15,036 bases of DNA, taken from Syntrophomonadaceae bacterium (GTDB lineage: Bacteria > Bacillota_D > Dethiobacteria > DTU022 > UBA8154). Location: NCBI GenBank assembly GCA_007120815.1, contig SKMY01000079.1, forward strand, positions 1 through 15,036, read 5' to 3'. Below the pieces are notes generated by a model. The model searched no databases. It saw only the letters and a program-made list of their open reading frames with translations, and was not told the origin of the DNA. A program made the position numbers and the translations under genes. Positions 1-9,521 of this stretch are shown piece by piece; the stretch's first letter is position 1, and each line of letters begins with the position of its first letter.

Positions 1-444
1 TGCTCCCCGGGCAAAGTGCTTCTCATTGAATCGATTCTCCAAGAAAGGTACATCAATGGCAGACAGCTTTTTCTTGGGATGGATCAGGGCCGCTGCAACA
101 ACCAGGCCGGTAACCGGGTCGGAAGCGTAAAGGGCTTTTGCAAGAAGGGAGTCCCTGGGAATTCCATGATAAGGGTTATGAGATTCAACCGCGTTAACGA
201 TTTCATCGGCAAACCCAAGTTTCCTGAGCATCTCGGCCCCTACCTTGCTGTGTTCAGCAGGAGAGTCAGCTGTTTTATCGTAGTCGATGTCATGGAGCAG
301 CCCGGCCAGGGACCAGGTGGTCGTATTCTCATTAAAACGTTCAGCAAGACGACCCATCACTGCTTCAACAGCCAGCATGTGTTTAACCAGGTTTTTATTC
401 TTCACTTGTTTTTTTACCAGAATTACAGCTTCCTGCCTGTCCAT
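1..444 (-). CDS. HD-domain (HDIG-type) phosphohydrolase, 3' end outside the window
   Basis: The first 148 codons of a minus-strand gene that runs off the left edge. It starts at an ATG (444-442) preceded by AAGGAG (460-455) at good spacing. The protein begins MDRQEAVILVKK and carries His22, then LLHDIDYD with the HD pair at residues 51-52, a following AEHSKVGAEML stretch and ESHNPYHGIP. This order of histidines and aspartates is that of HD-superfamily metal-dependent phosphohydrolases of the small single-domain HDIG type. No signal peptide or membrane segment is visible in the part present. Such proteins hydrolyse phosphate esters of nucleotides or related compounds, but the substrate cannot be told from sequence. 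It follows hppA in the same direction, separated by a terminator and a palindromic element, and has its own candidate promoter, so it is probably a separate transcription unit. Confidence 0.85.
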   Translation of the reverse strand, partial: MDRQEAVILVKKQVKNKNLVKHMLAVEAVMGRLAERFNENTTTWSLAGLLHDIDYDKTADSPAEHSKVGAEMLRKLGFADEIVNAVESHNPYHGIPRDSLLAKALYASDPVTGLVVAAALIHPKKKLSAIDVPFLENRFNEKHFARGA

Positions 445-495
445 ACCCAAAACACTCCTTTGGAAAATCTTGGCGTATCAAGTTATTTTTCTCTT

Positions 496-510
496 ATTAT
501 ACTTATTATA
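496..510 (-). promoter_or_regulatory. candidate promoter -10 region of the HD-domain gene
   Basis: Two perfect TATAAT hexamers on the minus strand, at 510-505 and 501-496, lie 50 to 65 nt upstream of the ATG at 444. No good -35 box is found at 17 bp from the first; the hexamer there is TTTTAT. The match to -10 is exact, but the AT-rich setting raises the chance of coincidence. Confidence 0.4.
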
Positions 511-549
511 ACCCACCTGCTGGTAAAATAAAAGATAACTTCTCAGCCC

Positions 550-649
550 TTTTATTGTTCCGCTCACTCCGCGAAGCAGGGGGACAGTTCTCAAAGGGTT
601 CCATCCCCGCAGCTTCGCTTACAAATTGCCCCTGGCAGTTACAATAAAA
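550..649. repeat. imperfect palindromic element, REP or MITE-like
   Basis: A roughly 100-bp stretch with nested inverted repeats. The outer 9-bp arms are perfect (ttttattgt 550-558 and acaataaaa 641-649). An inner 7-bp pair is perfect (gcgaagc 571-577 and gcttcgc 612-618), followed inward by gggga against tcccc. The G-rich core (ggggacagttctc) recalls the GGGGAC-GTTCTC repeats scattered in clostridial genomes, some near IS200-like transposases. No coding capacity is seen. It lies in the gap between the hppA terminator and the HD gene promoter. Only one copy is visible here, so its repeat status is inferred. Confidence 0.4.
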
Positions 650-680
650 GAGAGTAAGGGGTACCCACTTACTCTCTTTT
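646..680 (-). terminator. rho-independent terminator of hppA
   Basis: A perfect 13-bp stem (646-658 with 668-680) encloses a 9-nt loop. On the minus strand it reads AAAAGAGAGTAAG, loop, CTTACTCTCTTTT and then ATTG. It starts 48 nt after the hppA stop. The A/T ends could also let it work on the plus strand, but no gene there would need it. Confidence 0.8.
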
Positions 681-727
681 AATTATCTGTATTTATTTTC
701 CTTCCACAGCTTTATAGAAGAGCACTA

Positions 728-2704
728 TTAGAAGAAGAGCGGGGCAAAGACAAGGGCCACGATGCTCATTAACTTGATCAAGATGTTTATGGAAGGTCCT
801 GATGTATCCTTAAAGGGGTCACCAACGGTGTCACCGACAACAGCAGCCTTGTGGGCTTCACTTCCCTTGCCGCCCAACTGACCGGTCTCAATCCACTTCT
901 TGGCGTTATCCCAGGCACCGCCCGCGTTGGCCATAAATATCGCCATGAGCACCCCGGTAACCAGGGCTCCAGCCAGCAGCCCGCCCAAGGCTTCTTTGCC
1001 CAGAAAGGGAATCATACCTACGACGATAGGAACAACCACTGCAGTAACGCCGGGAACAATCATTTTCTTTAAAGCCGCTGCCGTGCTGATGTCTACGCAC
1101 TTGGCATATTCAGGCTTGGCTTTGCCTTCAAGGAGTCCCGGTATTTCACGGAATTGGCGCCTTATTTCTTCAATCAGCTCAAAAGCAGCGTCGCCCACCG
1201 CTTCCATGGTCTTGGATGTGGCGAAGAAAATAACCACCCCGCCGATGAACAGCCCGACTATTACATTGGCTTCCGTAATGTTAATCATGTCGATGTTTGC
1301 CGCCTGGGTGTAGGCCGTAAACAGGGCAAGGGCTGTCAGTGCTGCAGAGCCAATAGCAAAACCTTTGCCGATAGCTGCTGTGGTATTGCCGACAGAGTCC
1401 AGCTCATCGGTAATTTCACGAACCTCGGGATCCAGTTCAGACATTTCGGCAATACCGCCGGCATTGTCAGCAACCGGACCATATGCATCGATGGAAACCG
1501 TGGTGCCCACGGTAGAAAGCATACCTACTGCAGCAATAGCGATGCCATAAACATCGGCTGCAAAGTAGGCAACAATAATCGCGGCAATAATGGTTAACAG
1601 GGGAAAGGTGGTGCTTTTCATTCCCAGGGCGATACCGCTGATGATGTTGGTTGCCGAGCCTGTTTGAGAGGACTTGGCCAGTTCCTGGGTTGGTTTAAAG
1701 TGGTAGGATGTATAGTAATCCGTGAGCTTTCCTATAACCACACCTGCAAGTAGACCGGCAATAATGGCGATAAAGGGGCCTACTTGACCTAGAAGAGCGG
1801 TCGAAAGGAAGTAAGCACCTACGAGCACGATGACCGCCGCTACCAGGGTCGAGCGTTCCAGTGCAGCGCCCAGTCGAACACCTTCACCGGCGCGAACAAA
1901 GAAAAAGCCAATAACTGAAGCAATAATCCCGATGGACGCCACCAGCAGGGGCAGAATAACCCAACCAATTTCACCGGTCTGGTTAAAAATAATGACCCCT
2001 ACAGTCATAGTAGCAATCATGGAGCCCACATACGATTCAAAAAGGTCTGCTCCCATCCCGGCAACATCGCCCACGTTGTCGCCAACGTTATCTGCGATAA
2101 CACCGGCGTTTCTTGGGTCGTCTTCTGGGATACCGGCTTCTACTTTACCCACCAGGTCGGCCCCCACATCAGCCGCCTTGGTGTAAATGCCGCCGCCTAC
2201 CCGGGCAAACAGCGCAATGGAGCTGGCACCCAGTGCATAGCCGTTAACGATAGTCGGTTCTCTAAATATTAAATAAAGTATACTAACCCCCAACAAACCG
2301 ATGCCGGCCACCATCATTCCCATGACCGAACCACTGGAAAAGGCCACTTTTAGAGCTTCGTTGATTCCCTTGCGAGCCATGTTGGCCGTACGAACATTGG
2401 CCAGGGTGGCGACTTTCATGCCTGCATAGCCCGCTGTTCCGGAAAAGACGGCCCCAACGATGAAGCAAATGGCAGTACTCCAACTAATTAAAATTCCAAT
2501 TACAAAAAATAAAATCACTGCAAAAACACCCAGTGTTTTGTACTCCCGGTTCATAAATGCCATCGCACCTTCATGAATGGCATCGGCAATTTCCTTCATG
2601 CGATCAGTACCGGGGTCAACTTTGCTGACTTTCACCCACAAAATAATCGCGAAGATAATACCTATAATACCTGCAATAGGCACCAAAAACGTAACGTCTC
2701 CCAC
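728..2704 (-). CDS. hppA: membrane-bound, ion-pumping pyrophosphatase (K+-dependent type)
   Basis: A 658-residue polytopic integral membrane protein that couples pyrophosphate hydrolysis to Na+ or H+ export across the cytoplasmic membrane. The family pattern is complete: about 16 hydrophobic segments, the pyrophosphate and Mg2+ site [11 protein letters not shown] (179-189), the acidic [16 protein letters not shown] run (205-220), and a second acidic site near the C terminus ([15 protein letters not shown]). In [10 protein letters not shown] (439-448) an Ala (A443) stands where K+-independent enzymes have Lys, and a Gly (G446) where they have Thr, so K+ dependence is expected. Glu223 in DLFESY is at the gate position seen in Na+-pumping members, so Na+ transport is likely but not proved. 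The start is GTG at 2704 with TAAGGAGG just upstream. It follows the glycolytic operon but is cut off from it by a terminator. Confidence 0.96.
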   Translation of the reverse strand: MGDVTFLVPIAGIIGIIFAIILWVKVSKVDPGTDRMKEIADAIHEGAMAFMNREYKTLGVFAVILFFVIGILISWSTAICFIVGAVFSGTAGYAGMKVATLANVRTANMARKGINEALKVAFSSGSVMGMMVAGIGLLGVSILYLIFREPTIVNGYALGASSIALFARVGGGIYTKAADVGADLVGKVEAGIPEDDPRNAGVIADNVGDNVGDVAGMGADLFESYVGSMIATMTVGVIIFNQTGEIGWVILPLLVASIGIIASVIGFFFVRAGEGVRLGAALERSTLVAAVIVLVGAYFLSTALLGQVGPFIAIIAGLLAGVVIGKLTDYYTSYHFKPTQELAKSSQTGSATNIISGIALGMKSTTFPLLTIIAAIIVAYFAADVYGIAIAAVGMLSTVGTTVSIDAYGPVADNAGGIAEMSELDPEVREITDELDSVGNTTAAIGKGFAIGSAALTALALFTAYTQAANIDMINITEANVIVGLFIGGVVIFFATSKTMEAVGDAAFELIEEIRRQFREIPGLLEGKAKPEYAKCVDISTAAALKKMIVPGVTAVVVPIVVGMIPFLGKEALGGLLAGALVTGVLMAIFMANAGGAWDNAKKWIETGQLGGKGSEAHKAAVVGDTVGDPFKDTSGPSINILIKLMSIVALVFAPLFF

Positions 2705-2798
2705 ACTAGATTCCTCCTTAACTTAACGATTCTAACACCTGCATTAAAAATGAACCTTGACCTGCCACGCAACACACCGAAGATTTAAGACAATAAAA

Positions 2799-2827
2799 AT
2801 AATGTGAAACAGCCAGCAGTCCGACAA
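2799..2827 (-). promoter_or_regulatory. candidate hppA promoter
   Basis: TTGTCG (2827-2822) and CATTAT (2804-2799) are separated by 17 bp on the minus strand. Each hexamer matches the sigma-A consensus at 4 of 6 positions. It would give an hppA leader of about 90 nt. The stretch 2705-2899 shows no other gene or strong structure. The terminator upstream makes some promoter here necessary, but this exact one is only a candidate. Confidence 0.3.
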
Positions 2828-2899
2828 ATTGAACGTGTCTTTTTACCCCCTTCCTTTTAAAATAATGTAATATTAAGGCCTGAATATCCAAGTTTACTC

Positions 2900-2936
2900 A
2901 ATAAATAAGGGGAAGCCATTAAAATGACAACCCCTT
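2900..2936 (-). terminator. terminator of the gap-secG operon
   Basis: On the minus strand AAGGGG (2936-2931) pairs with CCCCTT (2912-2907), with an inner CATT-TT-AATG hairpin and a short mismatched bulge between, followed by ATTTATT. It begins five bases after the secG stop. This is a reasonable intrinsic terminator, though its U-tract is interrupted. Confidence 0.65.
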
Positions 2937-2940
2937 CAAT

Positions 2941-3168
2941 TTATCTTGCCAGTATTGTTAAAACAATGGCTAATAACATGAATCCAATAGCCAAGCCGGT
3001 TGTTAGCTTGCTCAGCAAATCATCCATGCCTTTCTTTTTACCAAACAGGCTCTGCGCCCCTCCGGCAATAGCGCCGGAAAGCCCTGCACTTCTTCCGGAC
3101 TGCAGTAACACCGTGGAAATTAAAGCCAAGCAGATGACCACATAAATCACGATAACAGCCATTCTCAC
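2941..3168 (-). CDS. secG: preprotein translocase subunit SecG
   Basis: A 75-residue membrane protein and small subunit of the SecYEG translocon, which aids protein export across the cytoplasmic membrane. It has two hydrophobic helices (roughly residues 4-23 and 52-74) joined by the SecG loop LLQSGRSAGLSG followed by a Gly-rich stretch and SLFGKKKG. I chose GTG at 3168 because AGAAGG lies about 8 to 10 nt upstream and the length then matches the family. An in-frame TTG at 3204 would add 12 polar residues and has no good ribosome binding site. An ATG at 3162 is also possible. It is the last gene of the glycolytic operon, an arrangement common in Bacillota. The rnr and smpB genes that often follow secG are absent here. 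Confidence 0.9.
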   Translation of the reverse strand: MRMAVIVIYVVICLALISTVLLQSGRSAGLSGAIAGGAQSLFGKKKGMDDLLSKLTTGLAIGFMLLAIVLTILAR

Positions 3169-3246
3169 GGGGCCTACACCTTCTTTCTGGAAAATCTCTT
3201 CCAAACACCATCGTTATTTTATCATAAGAAATTCATGCTGGCAACA

Positions 3247-6145
<2,899 letters not shown>

Positions 6146-6146
6146 C

Positions 6147-6926
6147 TCAACCTCTCCTCTCCTGATAAACAGCCTTAATCAATTCAGCGAAGCTGCTTGC
6201 TTTCAGGCTGCTGCCGCCAACCAGGGCGCCGTCAACAGAAGGCCTGGATGTAAAATCAGTAATATTATCGGCATTTACACTGCCACCATAGAGAACCCGG
6301 ACCTTTTCTGGCACGTCCTGACCCCACTGTGCCAAGAGTGTAGCGCGAATCACACCTGCAGCCGTTACAGCATCATCGCCTCCTGCAGGCCGGCCGGTGC
6401 CAATAGCCCAAACGGGCTCATAAGCCACAATCAGGCGGCCCGGCATATCGTTGTTTTGGGGATTCAAACCCTCAACAGCTTTTTTTACTTGCATTGAAAG
6501 AACAGATTCTGTTTGGCCTGCTTTTCGCTGTTCCAGGCTTTCTCCCACGCATAATATAGGGCTTAACCCGAAGGCAAATGCCGATTTAATCTTTTTACTG
6601 ACAATCTCATCATCTTCACCAAAATGAGTGCGCCGTTCGGAATGCCCGATTATGACATAGCGAACGCCCACTTCCCTGAGCATCAGGGGAGAAATTTCAC
6701 CGGTATACGCCCCTTCTTTTTCCCAGTGCATGTTTTGAGCTCCCAGGACTAATGGTGTTCTTTGAATTTGCCTGGACAGGGAAGCCAGGGCTACAAAGGG
6801 CGCACAAATGATGGTTTCAATGCCGCTTACATCGCCTACTTCCTCTGGAAAACGTTGAACAAATTCCTCGGCTTCGCTCAAGGTCTTGTACATCTTCCAG
6901 TTAGCAATAATTGCAGGTTGTCTCAT
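6147..6926 (-). CDS. tpiA: triosephosphate isomerase
   Basis: A 259-residue TIM-barrel enzyme that interconverts dihydroxyacetone phosphate and glyceraldehyde 3-phosphate in the cytoplasm. The catalytic residues are in place: Asn9 and Lys11 in ANWKM, His95 in IIGHSERR, and Glu170 in AYEPVWAIGTG, followed by the phosphate-binding YGGSVNADN and ALVGGSSL. I chose the ATG at 6926 (MRQPAIIANWKMYK) because it gives family length. The frame is open further upstream, but that would add 41 residues reaching into pgk. AAGGAGG lies about 14 nt upstream, rather far, with GGAAGG closer to the start. It follows pgk by 40 nt and is one base from gpmI. Confidence 0.97.
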   Translation of the reverse strand: MRQPAIIANWKMYKTLSEAEEFVQRFPEEVGDVSGIETIICAPFVALASLSRQIQRTPLVLGAQNMHWEKEGAYTGEISPLMLREVGVRYVIIGHSERRTHFGEDDEIVSKKIKSAFAFGLSPILCVGESLEQRKAGQTESVLSMQVKKAVEGLNPQNNDMPGRLIVAYEPVWAIGTGRPAGGDDAVTAAGVIRATLLAQWGQDVPEKVRVLYGGSVNADNITDFTSRPSVDGALVGGSSLKASSFAELIKAVYQERRG

Positions 6927-6966
6927 ACCTTCCCGATTTTCCTCCTTGCACTGGATTTTAAGGAAT

Positions 6967-8163
6967 TTATATTTTTGCATCCTGGGCCTTTTTAATGGCC
7001 TCGAGACCTGGAAGCGGTTTTCCTTCCCAGAAGTCCAGGACCGCCCCACCCCCCGTAGAAAGGTGAGTCATTTGGCTGGCCAGGCCGAGCTTCTCCAGAG
7101 CAGCCACAATATCACCGCCTCCAACGATGGTTTCCGCGTTTGCCTCTGCCAGAGATCGGGCTATCTGCTCGGTACCTCTGTTGAAAGGAGGAAATTCGTA
7201 TGCCCCCAGGGGGCCGTTCCACAAGACCATTTTAGCGCCCTTGATAATGTCTTGAAACCGTTTAACCGTTTCAGGCCCAATATCCACTGCGCTCCAACCC
7301 TCGGGTATGTCCTTTAACCCAACTACCCTGGAAGGCGCATGGGCCTCAAGGGTTTCCACGATAACCACGTCTACAGGCAGCATGATTTCTGCCCGCTTTC
7401 CCCGGGCATCTTGAAGAAGCCCGGAAGCCACGTCGATTTTATCCGGTTCGTAGAGAGAATCTCCCAGGGAGTATCCTTGGGCCTTTAGAAAGGTATTGGC
7501 CATAGCACCTCCCAGCAGCAAGTGATCCACCTGCTCTAAAAAGTGTCGAATAACACCGATCTTATCCGCAACTTTTCTTCCTCCCAAAATAGCAACCAGG
7601 GGCCGGGACGGGTTTTTTTTGCTTCGGTTCAGGTAACTCATTTCCCGCTCCATCAGCAACCCGGCTACCGCAGGCAGGTAAGCGGCGATGCCGCTGTTAG
7701 AAGCATGTGCACGGTGCACGGTGCCAAAGGCATCGTTAACAAACAGGTCCACCATACGGGCCATGGATGCGGCAAATTCAGGGTCATTCTTTTCCTCGCC
7801 CGGGTCAAACCGGACATTTTCAAGGACGAGGACCGAACCGGGGGAAAGGCGGTTAACTTCTTGTTCCACGTGCTCTCCTGTAATCTGGTCCACCTTCCCT
7901 ACGTTTTGATCAAGCAGCTCTGAAAGCCGTCGGGCAACGGGATCCATACGCAAGGAATCGACCACTTTCCCTTTAGGGCGGCCCAGATGAGAGGCGACAA
8001 CAATGCGAGCCCCGGAATCTATCAGGTAGCGAAGGGTTGGAAGGGCAGCCAGAATTTTGGAATCATCCATCACGCGGCCGTTACTAAGGGGAACATTGAA
8101 GTCCACCCGGATAAATACGCGCTTACCTTTCACATCGATATCTTTCAAGGTTAGCCTGGACAA
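6967..8163 (-). CDS. pgk: phosphoglycerate kinase
   Basis: A 398-residue cytoplasmic enzyme that transfers phosphate between 1,3-bisphosphoglycerate and ADP. The N-terminal domain shows RVDFNVPL (19-26) and ASHLGRPKG (57-65) for triose binding. The C-terminal domain shows LGGRKVADKIGV, WNGPLGAYE, VGGGD and STGGGA for nucleotide binding. Some usually conserved positions differ: Arg196 where GGAKVSDK is typical, Ile352 after GGGD where Ser or Thr is usual, and Val375 in GGGAV instead of GGGAS. The start is uncertain. TTG at 8163 gives MSRLTLKDIDVKGKR and normal length, with GGGGTG upstream. An ATG at 8184 and a GTG at 8205 would add 7 or 14 residues but lack ribosome binding sites. It lies 123 nt after gap. 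Confidence 0.95.
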   Translation of the reverse strand: MSRLTLKDIDVKGKRVFIRVDFNVPLSNGRVMDDSKILAALPTLRYLIDSGARIVVASHLGRPKGKVVDSLRMDPVARRLSELLDQNVGKVDQITGEHVEQEVNRLSPGSVLVLENVRFDPGEEKNDPEFAASMARMVDLFVNDAFGTVHRAHASNSGIAAYLPAVAGLLMEREMSYLNRSKKNPSRPLVAILGGRKVADKIGVIRHFLEQVDHLLLGGAMANTFLKAQGYSLGDSLYEPDKIDVASGLLQDARGKRAEIMLPVDVVIVETLEAHAPSRVVGLKDIPEGWSAVDIGPETVKRFQDIIKGAKMVLWNGPLGAYEFPPFNRGTEQIARSLAEANAETIVGGGDIVAALEKLGLASQMTHLSTGGGAVLDFWEGKPLPGLEAIKKAQDAKI

Positions 8164-8244
8164 AATCTGATACACCCCAATCATTTTATATAGACGTACA
8201 AACACTATTTTTTAGTTTTTTCAGCTCTGCAAGTTATAACAGGG

Positions 8245-8263
8245 GATAAAAACTTCTTTTATC
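8245..8263 (-). other. small hairpin between gap and pgk
   Basis: GATAAAA (8263-8257) and TTTTATC (8251-8245) form a perfect 7-bp AT-rich stem with a 5-nt loop. It lies in the 123-nt gap between the gap stop and the pgk start. It has no U-tract after it, so it is unlikely to terminate. An mRNA processing or stability element is possible, but this is inference. The rest of the gap shows no gene. Confidence 0.3.
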
Positions 8264-8286
8264 AGACGACATGCCGGTGTTTAAGA

Positions 8287-9294
8287 CTACAAACCGCGGC
8301 TGGCCATATAAACAGCCAGGTCTAGAACTCTTTGGGAATACCCCCACTCATTGTCGTACCAGGCAATCACTTTCACCAGGCAGTCTTCTACTATCATGGT
8401 GGAGAGGGCATCTATCACCGCAGAAAAGCTGTTCTGCCGGTAATCAATTGAAACCAGCGGCTCATAGGATATGTCCAGGTAGCCCTTGAGTTCATTATCG
8501 GCGGCTTGCTGAAACAAGGTGTTTACGTCTTCCCCGGTTACGGGCCGTTCCAGTTCTGCAACCAGGTCCACCATGGAAACGGTAAAAGTCGGCACTCGAA
8601 CGGCCATCCCGTTAATCTTTCCCTGCAGCTCGGGTAAGACCAGCCCCACATTACGAGCCGCACCTGTTGACGTGGGAATCATGGAAACACCGGCAGCCCG
8701 GGCCCTTCGAAAATCTTTGTGGGAAATGTCCAGCAGTTCCTGATCATTTGTATAGGAATGGACGGTGGTCATCAGGCCTTTTTTCAGGCCGAGTTTTTCG
8801 TGCAGAACACGGACTACAACGGCCAGGCAGTTGGTGGTGCAGGAGGCATTGGATACCACATAATGATTTTCCGAATCGTAGCTGTCTTCATTAACCCCCA
8901 TAACAATAGTTTGGTCAACACCCTTGCCTGGGGCCGTGATGATAACGCGCCTGGCTCCGCCGTCAAGGTGTTTTACAGCTTCCTTTTTCTCGTTAAAAGC
9001 ACCCGTTGCTTCTAATACCAACTCGGCACCCACGTCCCCCCAGTTTAACATGGCGGGATCCCGCTGGGCCAGTATTTGGATGTGGTGTCCATCAATAATC
9101 AGGTGTTTGCCATCGGTTTCAATACGGTTTTGTAACGTCCCATAGACAGAATCATACTTCAGCAGGTGAACCAGAAGTTCTGGATCGCGTGTGCTGTTGA
9201 CTGCAACAACGTCCAGGTCGGGGCGGTCGAGTGATGCCCTCAGACAGGCTTTAGCAATCCTGCCAAACCCATTAATTCCTACTTTTACCGTCAT
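8287..9294 (-). CDS. gap: glyceraldehyde-3-phosphate dehydrogenase, type I, possibly NADP-preferring
   Basis: A 335-residue cytoplasmic enzyme for the oxidative phosphorylation of glyceraldehyde 3-phosphate. It has an N-terminal Rossmann domain (VKVGINGFGRIA), catalytic Cys152 in SNASCTTNC and His179 in TTVHSYTNDQ, followed by PTSTGAAR and WYDNEWGYS. The ATG at 9294 has AAGGAGG 8 nt upstream, so a longer open frame to 9363 is discounted. Coenzyme-site residues are unusual for the NAD form. The glycine motif ends in Ala (GFGRIA), the Asp of the common INDLTD stretch is replaced in VNSTRDP (33-38) by Ser-Thr-Arg, and PTFTVSMVDL replaces PTPNVSVVDL. These resemble the NADP-using GapB class. It heads the operon, so it may serve both directions or biosynthesis. 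cggR, often found just upstream, is missing. Confidence 0.97.
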   Translation of the reverse strand: MTVKVGINGFGRIAKACLRASLDRPDLDVVAVNSTRDPELLVHLLKYDSVYGTLQNRIETDGKHLIIDGHHIQILAQRDPAMLNWGDVGAELVLEATGAFNEKKEAVKHLDGGARRVIITAPGKGVDQTIVMGVNEDSYDSENHYVVSNASCTTNCLAVVVRVLHEKLGLKKGLMTTVHSYTNDQELLDISHKDFRRARAAGVSMIPTSTGAARNVGLVLPELQGKINGMAVRVPTFTVSMVDLVAELERPVTGEDVNTLFQQAADNELKGYLDISYEPLVSIDYRQNSFSAVIDALSTMIVEDCLVKVIAWYDNEWGYSQRVLDLAVYMASRGL

Positions 9295-9365
9295 AAACCC
9301 TGCCTCCTTAATATGTACATCATCCTCAAAAATTATCCTTTGGGCGTTTCTATATAAAGACAATC

Positions 9366-9392
9366 AAAACCCAGGATTCACTCCTGGTTTTT
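9366..9392 (-). promoter_or_regulatory. leader hairpin upstream of gap
   Basis: On the minus strand AAAACCAGGA, loop GTGAA, TCCTGG, a bulged G and TTTT form a 10-bp stem with one bulge, about 75 nt before the gap ATG. It lies downstream of the candidate gap promoter, so it would be in the leader RNA. It resembles a weak terminator or attenuator, or a 5' stabilising hairpin. Which one cannot be told from sequence. Confidence 0.4.
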
Positions 9393-9429
9393 ATTGCCTG
9401 CACCTTGGCATTTCTTTGCGATTCAAACT

Positions 9430-9435
9430 ATTATA
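9430..9435 (-). promoter_or_regulatory. candidate gap operon promoter (-10 box)
   Basis: A perfect TATAAT (9435-9430, minus strand) lies just beyond the rpoN terminator. The hexamer 17 bp upstream (TTTTTC) is a poor -35, which suggests help from an activator or a weak promoter. Transcription would begin near 9423, leaving a leader of about 130 nt before gap. Confidence 0.45.
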
Positions 9436-9440
9436 CAACG

Positions 9441-9488
9441 AAAAATGGGTCAGAAAAAGACCCGGCACGTCACTTTTGACCCATTTTT
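9441..9488 (-). terminator. rpoN terminator, probably bidirectional
   Basis: A perfect 12-bp stem, aaaaatgggtca (9441-9452) with tgacccattttt (9477-9488), can extend to about 15 pairs with one G-T wobble. On the minus strand it ends in TTTTTCG. It starts 33 nt after the rpoN stop and separates rpoN from the gap operon. The interior contains further GGGTC and TGAC sequences discussed under findings. Confidence 0.8.
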
Positions 9489-9521
9489 GTGGCATCTATG
9501 AATAAGTGCATTTCCATCATC

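Noticed and set aside
16..531. Plus-strand open frame at the left edge
   Set aside because: It is the shadow of the minus-strand HD-domain gene, which has an intact HD motif and a good ribosome binding site.
6927..7049. Longer N terminus for tpiA
   Set aside because: The added 41 residues overlap the end of pgk, have no family likeness, and the ATG at 6926 gives the standard start and length.
9295..9363. Longer N terminus for gap
   Set aside because: The ATG at 9294 has a perfect AAGGAGG and begins directly before the Rossmann strand.
9406..9419. Sigma-54-like promoter TGGC...TTGC near rpoN and gap
   Set aside because: The distance between the GG and GC elements is one base short, spacing is critical for sigma-54, and it points to the plus strand where no gene follows.
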